A stretch of DNA of 64,000 nt, taken from Chamaecrista fasciculata. Its lineage: Eukaryota > Streptophyta > Magnoliopsida > Fabales > Fabaceae. The stretch covers positions 85,739-149,738 of the forward strand of contig QANZ01050548.1 in the NCBI GenBank assembly GCA_003254925.1, given 5' to 3'. A program made the translations under genes and the position numbers. A model generated the notes under the pieces. That model saw only the letters and a list, made by a program, of their open reading frames with translations. It ran no database searches and was not told where the DNA came from. Below are positions 10,790 through 22,907 of this stretch, one piece after another. Each line of letters begins with the position of its first letter. Position 1 is the stretch's first letter.

Positions 10790-11705
10790 GTTTTATTAAT
10801 TTAAATCATGAGTTTGAATTTGAAATTTGAAATTCAAAATTTGAATTAAGATATTGGGGTAATATTTTAATTCAATAAAGAATTTAAATTCAGAATTCAA
10901 AATTTGAATTAAAGATATTATGGTAATATTTTAATTCAAAAACATTGGGATAAAATAAATTGGTTATGACTTCCTAAAAGTTAGGAGTTATTTTTAATTT
11001 ATAAAATTCCAATAAAATGAGGGAGTTAGGCGCCTATCTCAAGGTGGGTTCCATTGGGAGATTTGATCTTCCATTTGATTCTCTGAGATAGCAATTTGAA
11101 TTTGAATTAAAATATTATGGTGATATTTTAATTAGATATTCAAGTCCTAAAATATGATATTATTGTAATATCATGATTTTATATTTATAAAATTACCATA
11201 ATTTTGGTAATTATATAAGCTTAAGTCGCCTAGCCCATATGCATGCTTGTGTGAAAAAACCCTAATTCATTTAGCAATCATCTTCCTCCTTGTAGAGAGA
11301 GAGAAACTCGCCTTCCTCCTTGTAGAGAGAGAAGTTCGACTTTTCTCCTAAAGAGTTAGAGAGAGAGAAAGTCGATTTAGGGTTTTAGAGAAGAAGAACA
11401 AAAGGAGTTTTGTTGCTGTCTTCTCCATTGTTGCGCCACCTAGCCTGAATTCGGAGAAGGAGTTCCTGAGTTCAACAACTGTAGATTCAATTCCCTGGTT
11501 TCTTTGGAGAAAGAAACAAGAAAGCTAGCACCTTGTGTTCGGGAAACTGTTTGTGTGGATTACCGGTGGAGGAAGGACGTTGCAAACGGACTTCTCAGAC
11601 TCGCCAAGTTTAACCATCCGATTGAAAGCTTGAGGTATAACACTTTTCGTATCTGGTTTTAAATTCAACTAGCGGATCTCAGGGTAGGAAATTCCTGGGA
11701 AGCGC
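10790..11705 (+). mobile_element. Probable LTR/leader remnant of an unclassified LTR retrotransposon
   Basis: An AT-rich block with repeated 'aatttgaatt' words is followed by a TATA-like 'attatataagctta' (about 11211-11224). After it comes a CT/GA-rich leader with repeated 'tagagagagaga' tracts up to about 11640. This promoter-then-leader layout is common in plant LTRs. No termini or target duplication were found, and the LINE relic follows directly. The fossil is broken and the family is unknown. Confidence 0.35.
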
Positions 11706-11712
11706 AAGTTTT

Positions 11713-12570
11713 TTGTTTTATGCAGATGACGCGTTGCTCTTTGCAAAAGCTAACAAGAAAAAACATTAAAAGCATTGATTTCACTCTTAAATCCTGCATG
11801 GCTTTGTCAGGATTAAATATCAATTACTCCAAATCCTCCATTTGATTCTCTCCCAATACCCCTGAGCCCATTAGATCTTTCCCAATACTCCAAAGCTCGG
11901 GCATATATCTAGGTATTCCTCTTGGAATCTCTAGCAAGAAAAGGGATTTTGATGGCTTCGTAGAAAAAATCAAGAAAAAAATCTCTTCTTGGGATGGTAA
12001 ATTTCTCTCTTATTCGGAGAAAATGGTTCTCATTCGCTTTGTGTGTTCTGCCATCCTTGCTCTCTTCATGCAATTCCTCCCTTTTCCCAAGGGATTTTGT
12101 TCTACCATTGATAAATGTCTTAGGGATTTCTAGGACTCTAAGGAGGGCAAAAAGAAACTCCATCTAATTAATTGGAACACTCTCACGTCCCCCATTGAGG
12201 AGGGAGGATTGGGTTTTTTTTTTCAACACCTATGACCGTAATCAGGCCTTCTTTGGGAAATTTGTTTGGAGGATGATGCATGAGAATTATTCTCCTTGGG
12301 CTATGATCTATATAACCATAGACTTCAAAAGAAGTCTAAATCCTCCATCATTGGTAAATGTCTAACTAGAGGTAATCAAGTAGTGCAAATGGGAAACAAA
12401 CACATCATTCACTCGGGGTTAAACACTTCTTTCTGGTTTGACAACTGGCTTCCTCCAAGCAATCTTAAAAGCCTCATTTATGGTACCCTCTCACTGCATG
12501 AATCCTCTTTTAAGGTTGTTGATGTGCTCAATGAGGCCGCTAACTAGGATTGGGATAAATTGTCATACAT
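11713..12570 (+). mobile_element. LINE (L1-type) reverse-transcriptase relic
   Basis: Translation in several plus-strand frames shows plant LINE RT landmarks in order. They are 'FYADDALLFAKANKK' (the catalytic YADD motif, about 11720), 'SGLNINYSKSS', 'YLGIPLGISSKKRDFDGF', 'KKISSWDGKFLSYSEKMVLIR' and 'GGLGF' (near 12205). Frameshifts and stops separate these blocks (for example in-frame stops near 11766, 11844 and 12132), so the copy is dead. The 83-codon frame at 12296-12547 continues the same protein ('NTSFWFDNWLP'). Neither the endonuclease nor the 3' tail is present. Confidence 0.75.
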
Positions 12571-12639
12571 CTTCCCTCATAATCTATTAAATGTCATGAT
12601 TAGTACTTAGAGGAATCCTTTACGGTCTTAAAATAATAT

Positions 12640-12912
12640 TTTAGCCATAACTTCCGTCAAATTTTGGAAAAAAAATATAGCTTGTGACCCTTTTTGTTAA
12701 CGGAGCAAACCACAAGGATCCTATCTGAAAATGGGCCAAACCACAAGGCTCTTTTGAGTAATTTACCCTTTTTGTAACGACAATATGACGGAGGGACTTA
12801 TTAGTATGACGTTTTGAAAATTCGGAGACCGGCTTGTACACTTCAGATAATTCAGGGACCTATTAGTCAAAGTGGCCAAAACTCAGTGACCGGGTTGCTA
12901 GTTTTCTCGTTT
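12640..12912. repeat. Family A TIR arm fragment
   Basis: Successive 'agggacttattag', 'agggacctattagtc' and 'cagtgaccggg' words match the arm structure at 200-460 and 22500-22640. The opposite arm is missing. Confidence 0.45.
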
Positions 12913-12915
12913 TTT

Positions 12916-14548
12916 TTTAATTTATTAAAATTATTTATTTACTTCTTTTTTTTCTTACGTTTTGTTTCTATTATAAAAAGAAAATGATCTTAATGTGAAA
13001 AAATAAAAGTTTTAGGGGATGAAAATCTACTTTTCTTTTTCGTTACGAAAAAAGTAGATGGAAAAATTTTGAGAGACTAACGATGAAACATTTTAAAAAT
13101 TTGAAATATCAAAACAAAATTTTAAATAAACCTAAGTGATTAAAGTAGGACTTTAGCCATTGAAAATAGGTTAAAGTGTAAAAGGACTACCATAAATATT
13201 AGAGTATGCGTGATCGCCCTAATTAAAGTGTAAAAGGACTACCATAAGTCATCACCTACAATTTTACATGGTTAATTATAACTAATTAAGCATTATTTTA
13301 TAAACATTTTTTCCACACATCTAATGTATAATTTTACATTTCTCACTCCACTCTCTCTCATCTCTACATTTATCTATTGACTAATTTGACCACCGAAAAA
13401 GTATAGAGAGGCTCCTACCCCGTTTTGCTTCCTTGTCTCTGTGTCCATTATTGCTGCCACCATCTTGTCAAAGATATTTAAAGTTATCATATCACAATTA
13501 AAATTTTATTTTAAATAACAATGATATATTTATGAAATATATATAAAAATTGAATATTCAAATTAGTTCTAAATGTATATCTTAAGTTTATGTTAGTCTT
13601 AAACATTTTAAAATATTTATATTTGTCTTAAATATTTTAAAATATTCATAATGGTTCTACATGTTATCATTTAATTTCATTTTGGTTAAAATTTATTAAC
13701 TATAGTTAAAAATTTTTTGTTTAAAATTTGAATATGATAAAATCAAAAATACATGTTCCTTTTGATGAATATTTTAGTTGATTAATAATTTAATATATGC
13801 AACTAAGTACCCACATCTTATATCATTAATTATGTATATCACTTAGATGTAATAATATAAAATATAAACATTATAAACATTATAACATGTATAAATCATT
13901 ATTATAGATATTGCCGACAATTTTATATATATTCAACGCTTTTTTTTCGGGGGTCTGATATTGAACGCATTATTTTAAGGTTGAAGGGCATGTGAATCAC
14001 TTCGTGCACTGTGTAATATAATGAGAATACAGATGAGATTGTAGAAAAATGAAATATTTTGAGCAGGAGTACAATGTATCAATAGTCAATACATTAATTT
14101 TTTAGATTGTGCGTATCTGAATCTGCCGAAGTTGCATGTGTTAATTAATATCTCTAGATTAATTATGTTGTTTAAATCTATTTTTATATAATCAATCACT
14201 CAGCCGGCCCTCACTAATATATATGTGTTAATATTAGAACAGATCCCACTGGTTTATATATGTAATGTATAATATAAGTAGATCCATATATCTAGTTAGA
14301 CTCATTTGTACTTTTAATAAGCATACAGAAATTTCCTAATTAAATACAATACTAGTACATTATATACAAAATTGCCCAAGAAAATGGCAGGGGGTTATAT
14401 GGGAACCGCATTTATTAAATTGGGAATTTTTTTAATCAGATGCCTTATCACGATCACGAAAGAGTAAAGAGTAAATTAAATGGACAGAATATGGGATTAT
14501 ATGTCTCCTAAAGAAAATTCAAACTTATATTAAATGTGAATATATATA
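12916..14548. other. AT-rich stretch, nothing recognised
   Basis: This is about 1.6 kb without a credible frame. A 27-bp phrase ('gtgtaaaaggactaccata' is its core) occurs twice, about 55 bp apart, at 13166-13193 and 13226-13250. Confidence 0.4.
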
Positions 14549-14775
14549 CTCTCCGTTTCACAATATCTGATGTAGTGTTGTATGTGCACACGGACCAAGG
14601 AAATAATTAGTTAATCTTAAAGTTAGAAAAATATAAAATGAAAAGTCTAAATTACCCTTATTTACTCTCCTACACTAATTAAACTTAAAAAGTCTAAAAA
14701 ATAGGGATAAAATTGTAAACAAATAATTAATGCTTTTTTGACTTTGTAAAACAGTAGATATTTTGAAATATTAAA
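14549..14775. mobile_element. Degenerate Stowaway-like MITE
   Basis: It starts 'ctctccgtttcac' directly after a TA. It shares internal phrases ('ggaaataattagt', 'aattgtaaacaaataattaatgct') with the better preserved copy at 30228-30500. The right terminus is degraded. Stowaway elements are non-autonomous Tc1/mariner derivatives that insert at TA. Confidence 0.5.
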
Positions 14776-15089
14776 ATTCCCCCAATTCAAACTTATATTA
14801 ATTAAGTCTACTACTTTATGGAAGACTAATTATTTCCGTTAAACCTAACTATGTTGATAAAATTTAAGATAGTTAGAGGTCCTTTTTTTTTGACGATTTA
14901 AGTTAAATTTTCTAAACATAAAGACAAGAAGATAATGAAGTGAGTATATAAAATTGACAATTTGTATTAAGTTACTTGTTTTATTTTTTTAAGACAAAGA
15001 CATTCATATTGACTTATTTTTTGTATTTAAAAGATAATAGAATTTTATTTTATTAAACATAATGAGAACAGTGAAGTAGACATGAGGGA

Positions 15090-15790
15090 AGTATTACCTT
15101 AAGTTTCCTTTGAGAGAGCTTTGGTGAAGCTAACAATGGAGGAAATTTGCAAGAAAGATGCACATGAATGGCTTCTAGTGAATCTTCTCCGATGTTTAAA
15201 TCAGTTAGGGTTTTTAAGAACTTAGTGTTTAGAGTATCGAAAAATAATGCATTACCTTAACTGGGGTGAGGGTGTGCTATTTATACTTCAGGGAGTCTTC
15301 ATATTATAATTGGTATGAAGTATTTGAGTGATGTTTACAGGCACGTGGTGATAGGGACCCAGCACGTGTTGGGGGAGCATATCTTGTTGTGTTAGGATTC
15401 GACGACTAGCGTGCTAATTGTAGTGGTGTTTTCTAATAACTTTAAACAAGTCATGTACGATTAATGAATGCAGGTTGTTACGCTCCTGAGGGGCGAGTAA
15501 CATTTTAGTCACCATCAGCTATTAGCATTGGTGGAAAGTACACTGTAACTTGAAGGTTTTTTGCCTTCTCAATATCGTTATAAAAATCTCCACATTAAAT
15601 GTGAGGATCATCACATTAAATGCAACGTGGTCTAATAAGCTTGACCAGTTCGTCATATTCTATAACGAGTTGCTATGGCGACTAGCCAAAGCACTTTAGT
15701 CAAACGATTTTGTTAAGAATGTATATCACTATTCTCATTGAAAAGGATGAGATTAAGGGCTTTATTCTTTGCAGATAAGATGGGTGTATA
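15090..15790 (-). mobile_element. Possible gypsy (Tat-type) LTR fossil
   Basis: On the minus strand a TATA-like 'gtataaatagcacaccctc' is followed by a leader containing 'aaaaccctaactgatttaaa' and 'catcggagaa', as in some Tat-lineage LTRs. No termini, target duplication or coding remains were found. The assignment is tentative and the piece is broken. Confidence 0.3.
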
Positions 15791-16224
15791 TCACATAATT
15801 TATTTATTTATTTATCTCGATTGTTAATCTATTAAAATACCTAACCTTTAAGTTATATCTAGTTTTTGTAAAATAAAAATTATGCTTTATTAAAATATTA
15901 AACTCTAAAAAAGTACAACAAAAATCTTAATATTTTTTAGAAATAAATAATTTAATTTTTATAAGCTATGCTAATACGTTTTAATTTTCAAATTTTTTCT
16001 TTCTTTAATATTTCTAAATAGATTTTAAATTAATAAATACCCTAAAAATACTAGTTAGCAAAACTCATATATAATAATATGGAAAATATTCTTTGAGATA
16101 CGTAGTTTGACTTTTCTATTTTTCATGAATAATTAATAAATGTAGATAAGGATATGTACATGTTCCATACCTTTAATTTAATTGTGTGAGAGAGAGATAA
16201 GCACCGGCACCTTTATGTTTTGTG
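15791..16224. other. AT-rich upstream region of the defensin gene
   Basis: I see no gene or repeat with clear borders. The last ~150 bp probably hold the proximal promoter of the defensin gene. Confidence 0.4.
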
Positions 16225-16233
16225 CTATAAATA
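16225..16233 (+). promoter_or_regulatory. TATA box of the defensin gene
   Basis: 'ctataaata' lies about 120 bp upstream of the defensin start codon, the expected position for a short 5' leader of about 90 nt. Confidence 0.65.
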
Positions 16234-16350
16234 TGGAGGAAACACCCTAATTAAACTCGATCATACATAGGTTCTTATATATCATAAGTATAGCAATAGC
16301 ATAGGCATAGCATACATTACATTCATAAATATTCACAACCAAACATAGAT

Positions 16351-16707
16351 ATGGCTAAGTACTTTGGTTTCTCTGCCTCCTTCCTTCTTCTTCTCTTCAT
16401 TTCCCTTCTCATTCTCTCTAACAATAATGGTAAGTTTCTTCTACTCAAACCCTAATGATCGATAATGAGATAAATTAAATAGATATATGAATGAATGAAT
16501 GAATGAATGAATATTGCAGGTGAGAAAGGAGGAATAGTGATGGTGGAAGGAACAAAGATATGTGGGAGGCTAAGCCAAACATGGTCAGGTTGGTGTGGAA
16601 TCACGTCTCATTGTGACAATCAGTGCAGAAAATGGGAACATGCTAAGCATGGTGCTTGTCACGCCCGTTTTCCTGGACGAGCCTGCTTCTGCTACTTCGA
16701 CTGTTAA
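16351..16707 (+). CDS. Plant defensin (gamma-thionin family), two exons
   Basis: Exon 1 is 16351-16429 and exon 2 is 16520-16707, separated by a 90-bp GT-AG intron, for 88 residues in total. The product is a secreted small cysteine-rich peptide, usually antifungal. Residues 1-25 form a hydrophobic signal peptide ('[14 protein letters not shown]'). The mature part has eight cysteines spaced C-x10-C-x5-C-x3-C-x10-C-x8-C-x1-C-x3-C, the defensin pattern that forms four disulfides. The gamma-core '[14 protein letters not shown]' is present. A single intron that splits the signal-peptide region is typical of plant defensin genes, which supports the splice model. All eight cysteines and both splice sites are intact and a TATA box precedes it, so it looks functional. 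The target is unknown. Confidence 0.93.
16488..16512 (+). repeat. (ATGA)6 microsatellite in the defensin intron
   Basis: Six tetranucleotide units end 7 bp before the 3' splice AG, in place of a typical polypyrimidine tract. Length variation here could affect splicing and would make a useful marker. Confidence 0.8.
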
Positions 16708-17299
16708 ATTCATTTTTATTAACAACGCATCATTAATCTATCTATCTATATGTGTTATTAAATTAATATTAGTAGTAATATATGCGTACGTATAGAATAG
16801 TACACTGTAGTGCATGATGTTGCACTTTAGTGATGCGTACGCACGTAATAAGGTGCTTCTGCTAAATTTGTGACTTTGAGTGACTACTGATCAGTGATCA
16901 GTGAGTGTGTGTCCAAGAAAGATGCATCCAATTATGGATGCATGATGATAATAATAAAGTTACTTTGTTGTGTGTGTTTGTGTACTTTGATTAAAATAAT
17001 GAAAGTTAATTCTTAATCTAGGCAAGCTATTTCTATATCTTTACTACTCTAAAGTATGGGTTGGTGTTAACTTTTTTTTTTCTAAAATACCCTTATTTTT
17101 TAGGGAGTGGATCCTCTCCCTTTAATTTTCTCTCCATTTCTCTCCCTTTGCTTTAATCCCGGCCACTACTTTAATCCGATGTATCTTGAGTGAGCCACGT
17201 ATGCAAACATAAGACACCCACTCTACCTTTTATTCAAACGCGTTTCATTAATCTTCCACCACTACCACTTCACTTTCTTTCTTTCCCTGTTGGCCTCTT

Positions 17300-17640
17300 C
17301 CCTCAGCCTGACTGTGAATATATGATTGAAGCTTATGTTATTTGTAAAACTCCATTAATGTAAAAGCAGAGAGATGACAATCTACAACTTGAAAGTGAAA
17401 ATGTCCAAAGGCTTTGCAGAGAGCTTCAAATTCATTCTCAGATCTTTCCTTGCGGCCAAAAATGAACACAAGATTATCAATAATGGAAAAATATTTCATT
17501 TCATCACTATTGATTGTATTGGACTCATCATTTACTGCACTACTATCATTTTTCCATCTCCCAATCAGTTTCCGTGGCTTTTGCTTCTCTCCCTCTCTTA
17601 TACTACTGTAGTGTATATATTTGCACTATTAAGAGTAGTC
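17300..17640. other. Unique segment inside the Mutator-like element, possible captured host DNA
   Basis: The segment is open on the plus strand (17374-17673, 99 codons) and, without a Met start, on the minus strand for about 80 codons (including 'GRKERSENEFEALCKAFG'). The minus reading has more coding-like composition, but I do not recognise either product. A captured exon is possible, and so is chance. Confidence 0.3.
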
Positions 17641-17649
17641 CACTTCTTT

Positions 17650-18316
17650 AATATTATTAAGTCAACGATTTAGTCTTTGAATTGTAGGAAAATATGAATC
17701 AGTCCTTTAATTTTACACCTCCGTCTACATTTTGGTCCCTATTAACTGTCAGTTTGTCTGATGATGTGGGTGTTAAATGATGATGTGTCACTGTTAAATG
17801 CTGAATTGGCTTCCAAATCATCTATCCTAGTCATATTTCATAAGCTAAAATCTTATTTCAATCCCTCAAATTTGCTCAAAATTTCATTTTGGTCCTTCAA
17901 GTTTCCACTCATGATTCATCATTACAATCAAACCTACTTTTGGTCCCTCAAAAAAGAAGAAGAAAGGTGTTAACTAATTGAGAAGAAGATTTGATTGTAA
18001 TGATGAATCATGAGTGGAAACTTGATCGAAGGACTGAAACGGAATTTTAAGCAAATTTGAGGGACGAAAATATATAGGACTTTGACCTACGAAATATGAC
18101 TAGGATAGAGGATTTAGAAGGCAATTCAATATTTAACAGTTACACATCATCATTTAACGACCACGTTATCAGACTAAGTGACGGTTAACAGCTCAAGGAC
18201 CAAAACGTAGACGGAAGTGTAAAATTGAAGGATTGATTTGTATTTGCCTACAATTTATGGACTAAATCGTTGACTCAGTAACAATTGAGGGACAAAAAGT
18301 AAGTTTTCTCAAGAAA
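17650..18316. mobile_element. Fold-back element (family A type) nested in the Mutator-like element
   Basis: The left half ('gtcaacgatttagtctttga', 'ctacattttggtccctatta', 'tcatgattcatcattacaat') returns inverted in the right half, so the 660 bp can fold into one long hairpin around 17955-17975. The right end 'agggacaaaaagtaagttttctc' matches family A ends at 22640. Confidence 0.75.
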
Positions 18317-18501
18317 AAAAAGCGAAATTGTGGTGGTGGAAGATTAATGAAACGCACTGTTTGAATATAAGAGAGTGAGTGTCTTTATGTTTGCATACGT
18401 AGCTCACTCAAGATACATTAGATTAAAGTAATGGCAGGGATTAAAGCAAAGGGAGAAAAATGGAGAGAAAACAAGGGAGAGGATCCACTCCCTATTTTTT
18501 A

Positions 18502-19235
18502 TCTTTATGTCTTTTCATTTAAAAAAGTATACCTATTAAGTGGTGTCTAATAATTATTAAAATATATATATTTTATTATGAAGAGATATCCTTTAAATAG
18601 TCTCTATTAATTGTTAATAGACATCTCTTTCAAATGAAAGTATATGAATTATGTCTCTTAATCAATTATAAATAGTGCTCAAAACCATACAAGATGTAAC
18701 ATATTTATGTTTTAGACAAATCTCAATTTTTTAATTTATCATATACATCATGAGGGATCTGCCTTAGATCATATGTGGAATTTGAAATCCCCTTGTTGTT
18801 CTGAAATAATGCGTCATTGTTGAACTCCACAAGCATACACATACCACGGCCATTTCCTTCACTTACTCTTTGCTTCTAAAGTCTCATGTTTTTATTTTTG
18901 GCTAAGAAAATTCTTATCAATTTTCAATGAGCAAATAATTACAAATCAGATTATAATACTACATAATAACATTAAGTAAAATTGATTTATGATCAAATCA
19001 CAGTACTGCAACTATTGTCCATTGCTTTCCTTTTCTCTAAGACGATGGAATGGTGATCCACTTCACTAAAGGAATCGATGGAATCGCTCTCAAATGTCTC
19101 CAACTCAAGTTGGCGCTACCTAATTAGTAATTTCAAATCTCATGGCGTTATCTCTTCAGCCATGGCGTTTCTCATGGCGTTTCTCTTACCGCGACCCTAA
19201 CCAACACCACTGCCATCGTCGATCGCCGCCTCCGC
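18502..19235. other. Intergenic sequence, nothing recognised
   Basis: This is AT-rich sequence, with a slightly more GC-rich patch near 19140-19250 ('ccatcgtcgatcgccgcctcc'), but no frame of note. It may include the 5' part of the copia-type LTR that follows. Confidence 0.35.
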
Positions 19236-19239
19236 CCTG

Positions 19240-22200
19240 GCCTCTTCTCGCTGAGAACATGATGACATGATGAGTTCTTGAAGAACTACATCCATGAAAT
19301 GTGAGATAGTTCCTGAAGAACTAAATTCTCCTTTAGTACTAATTTTGTGTCTTCATTTTCTCTTTTATCTATTTTTTGTACTTTTTATTTTATTTGGTTC
19401 ACAACACGTTATCAGCACGAGTCTCTACCGAATTATAGCAAGGTAATTTTAACATGTTTCTTCATCATCCATTGAAGGTAAGAAAGTCTTATTCTTACTT
19501 TTGAATTATTTATATTTAAGCATGTTCATGATCTATCATATATTTAAATTTATTATTATTATCTTGAAAATGTCAAGGTTATATAAGAAATGGCCTAAAG
19601 TCATATCATCTTTGATTTAATTATCATGAAATTGATAATTTTATCCATTTATGGATATATATGTGATAGAAAGACAATGTCACATTTTTATAGATCTATA
19701 AAATGTAAAGATACAACTATTGAAACTAGTTGATAATTTCCTAGAAAGCTATGAGTCAATATATATATATATGGATAAATTATTGATAGAAGTTTTATAG
19801 TTATTGAAGATCTTTTAGGACATGAAGTCATGTTATTTGTAATGAATAACTGCATAGAAAATTTTTTGCACACATGGGTAATTTGCTAAAAGTAAAAGTT
19901 TGGCTAATAATAGCCTTGAAGGCTAATAATTCATATATGAGTTTATTATCATAAAATCGACTATTTTATCATTTCAATAGAGATATTGTTCAATATGGGT
20001 CCCGAAGGCTGATAGCTAGTCCATTTTAAAAAAAATTATGAGTGACAACTATGTAGCTATTGAAAATTATGAGAATCTTCCTTGATAGTTTTGAAGACTA
20101 TTAAATTGTTAATATATGTATTTTTATATTGATATGAGATAGAAATGAAATTGGCATTGTGAATTGATTTTTGAAATTTTTGACACCACATATCTCCAGT
20201 AGAGATGATGATCGATGAGGATATGACAAATGTATTTTTGTGGTTGTTATTGATGAACATAAAGTTCAATGATCATATATTTAAATGTATATATATATAT
20301 TTACAAGACTAATCATTTTTAATCAATGAGTATTGGTAGAAAAACCAAAAAGTTCAAAATACGCTAGAAGCGTAATATACATCATGTAGAGAATGATTTT
20401 CTCAAAAAGAAGAGAATAGAAAAATTTCACTATTGTGCTCTATAAGAGACAACAAATTTATAAGATCAATAGTTTTTATCTTTCATGAAAGTTATAACCC
20501 CAACGGTGATTTCGGTAACAACAACTTTCACTGAATTCGAGAAAAATATGAGAAATATTTGAAGCTAATGTTGATCATGTGAGAATTATTAATTGAGAGT
20601 AATTAAAATCACATTTTATAAATTGTCGACATTGAATAATTGGCCAAAAATGATATACAGTGAGATAATTCCCCTAAATGAATATTGAACTTTGAACTAA
20701 TAGTTCACACCAGAAGATGTTAAAATTTGGACCAGTAGTCCAGACACCAGAAGATGTCAAAATTTGCACCAACAGTCTTGACAGTATTAGAAGATGTTAA
20801 ACTTTGGACTAACAATCTAAACACTAAAAGTTGTCAAATTTTCGACCAGAAGTCAAGACACTAGAAGATGTCAAACTTAAATCTATAAAATATAAATTTG
20901 TTAAATGTAATGCACTAGTAGTGCAAGATTTCTCATATGAAACACGAAAGGAGGGGAAGATGAATTTATTTTCTATGGATCCGATCAGTCAGATTTTGTA
21001 TGAGTCTTTTGAAATACTTGTGTATATACTAGATTGAAAATTATGCGTTAACGTTATTAGAAATAACATGTCTATATGTGTAAGAAATTCATCAAGGATT
21101 TGAAACGCCTGAAGCATACAATCTATATATGCAATGTTAGCATATAAAATGTTTAATATATGCATCACTAAATAAATTTTTGTATCATGAAAGAGTCATG
21201 AATTATTCTTTTACTTTTATCGGTAACTTTTTTTTTTTTTAAAAAAAAGAAGAATTGATAATATTAGTTCTTGAGAATTTTGAAGAAGGCTAGGTATTTT
21301 CTCAATGGGATTATTACAATAGTTTTATATGGATTAATGGATTTAATAATCATTTCTGTACTTGAAACCAATTCAATTTGATTTTATATGATTATTAATC
21401 ACTTTATTAATATTTTGTTTATTAAAAAAATTGCGATTGACAAGTTGCATGAAGCAAATACAATTTTATCAAAATTACTTATTATTTTTAAATATTTATC
21501 AATGTGATGAAAATAATGGGAGGTAAATGATTTTTGGTATCTTATGTACATTTGATATCGGCATGTAATACTCAAAGAAGTAAATATATTATATTTGATA
21601 ATGTGATCTGACAATATAATGACTTTTATATATATTAGAGTTATGTGAAATATGAAATTAGTTTTATATGTTATGTTAATGATTTTATGTAAAATGGACA
21701 TCTATGGAGTATATCACGCATGAGTTTGATTAATATATTATAATTCAATATCTTCCAAAGGTAAGGAAAAACCAACTCAAACATCTTGAAGATGAAGCAC
21801 AACACAATTTGAAGACCAAGTAAGTGCGCTTTTTGAGAGGAAGTTAAAGTACATGCAAATAATGTACTCTTTTTTTTCGCTAAGTTTTTGTCCCACCGGG
21901 TTTTACTTAGCAAGGTTTTAACGAGACATATATTTGTAATGTAAAAACTATAAATTATGTACTCTTTTTCCCTCCTTTAAGTTTTTACCAATCACATTGA
22001 GTTTTTTCTTAACAAGGTTTTTAATGAGGTATATATTCATAATGTGTGGTCATCTAAGGGGAAGTGTTGTAAATATGTAAATGTGAATGACCACATCCAT
22101 GAGCTTTTGACCCTTCTTGTAATATCTCTACAACCTCATCATAGCTCTATCAATTTAGTTCTTTTGTAACTTCTCCGTGAAAGCTCATTAGTGTGTTAAA

Positions 22201-22255
22201 GGTGCATTATGGTGCTCTTAATCATACTTTATGACATGTGTCTTATAAATAGGAC
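19240..22255 (+). mobile_element. Copia-type LTR-retrotransposon fossil, coding-poor (non-autonomous)
   Basis: A primer-binding-like 'cacgttatcagcacgag' (near 19405) follows a putative 5' LTR end 'ttcacaaca' (19406). Near the other end a purine tract 'aaggggaag' (22057-22064) precedes a putative 3' LTR start 'tgttgtaaatatg' (22065), so the LTR ends would be TGTTG/CAACA. The stretch 'tttttgtcccaccggg' and 'caaggttttaacgagaca' (21887-21927) is typical of the 3' region of plant copia elements. Both LTRs are incomplete, and the family A arm at 22261 abuts the 3' LTR. The interior has no long frames. It is old and broken. Confidence 0.6.
20700..20880 (+). repeat. Imperfect ~48-bp tandem repeats in the copia fossil
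   Basis: Four units follow the pattern 'caccagaagatgt(c/t)aaa(a/c)tt' plus 'gac(c/t)a(g/a)(t/c)agtc'. They are part of the interior of the non-autonomous retroelement. Confidence 0.6.
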
Positions 22256-22260
22256 TTTGA

Positions 22261-22640
22261 CCTACGAAATATGACTAAAATGAATGAAGATGATGAAAAA
22301 GAGGGGGAATTGAGAATTATGGAATAAAAATGGGTCAGGGACCTATAAGTGCAATAAGAAAATGCTGATGTGTCGCTATTTTATGATGTGGCAGCTCTTT
22401 TTTTTTTAAAAAAAAAAACATAATGGGTGCTGACGTGCCCATAACGGGACACGTCAGCGCATAACGGGACACATCAGCGTTCGTTATGACCACGTCAGCT
22501 TTTTTATAATGATAATATGATGGAAGGACCAATTAGTTAGGCATTTGCAAATTTCAGGGACCGACTAGTACAATGCGTAAAATTCAGGGACCTATCTGTC
22601 ACCGCGTCCAAAATTCAGAGACCGAAAAGTTAGTTTACTC
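22261..22640. mobile_element. Family A element, one arm
   Basis: It contains the same 'gaatgaagatgatgaaaaag' block as 2585-2605, then repeated 'cacgtcagc' and 'gggacacgtcagcg' words, then three 'cagggacc' units, ending near 'aaaagttagtttactc'. This mirrors the left arm at 200-600. The 'actttgacctacgaaatatg' phrase at 22255 also occurs at 18078. Confidence 0.55.
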
Positions 22641-22907
22641 ATAAATTATTATTTGTATCCACAATCTATTTGATATCCAACAGATATCCGAAAAATATGA
22701 ATATACTAGAGGCTGTGCGTGCCCACACGCAATTAAATATATAAAAATAAAAATAATTTATTTTAAAATATTAAATTTCATTAAAAAAAAGTTAATAAAA
22801 ATATTAATAGCTTCTATCATTACAAAACTTAATTAGTTGATGTGATAAAAAAAATTTGTGATAAGCCTTAAAACCTATAGCATGTACGGATTGGAGACAA
22901 AAAAAAA

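Larger units (their letters stand above)
17103..18492. mobile_element. Mutator-like non-autonomous element with 9-bp target duplication, nested
   Basis: Long inverted repeats (about 17103-17285 and 18318-18492) begin GGGAGTGGATCCTCTCCC. They are flanked by the perfect 9-bp duplication TATTTTTTA (17094-17102 and 18493-18501). A 9-bp duplication with long TIRs is diagnostic of Mutator-like elements. No transposase frame is present. The interior holds a unique segment (17290-17640) and a second fold-back (17650-18316). The terminus resembles that of the MITE at 28711-28908. Confidence 0.85.
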
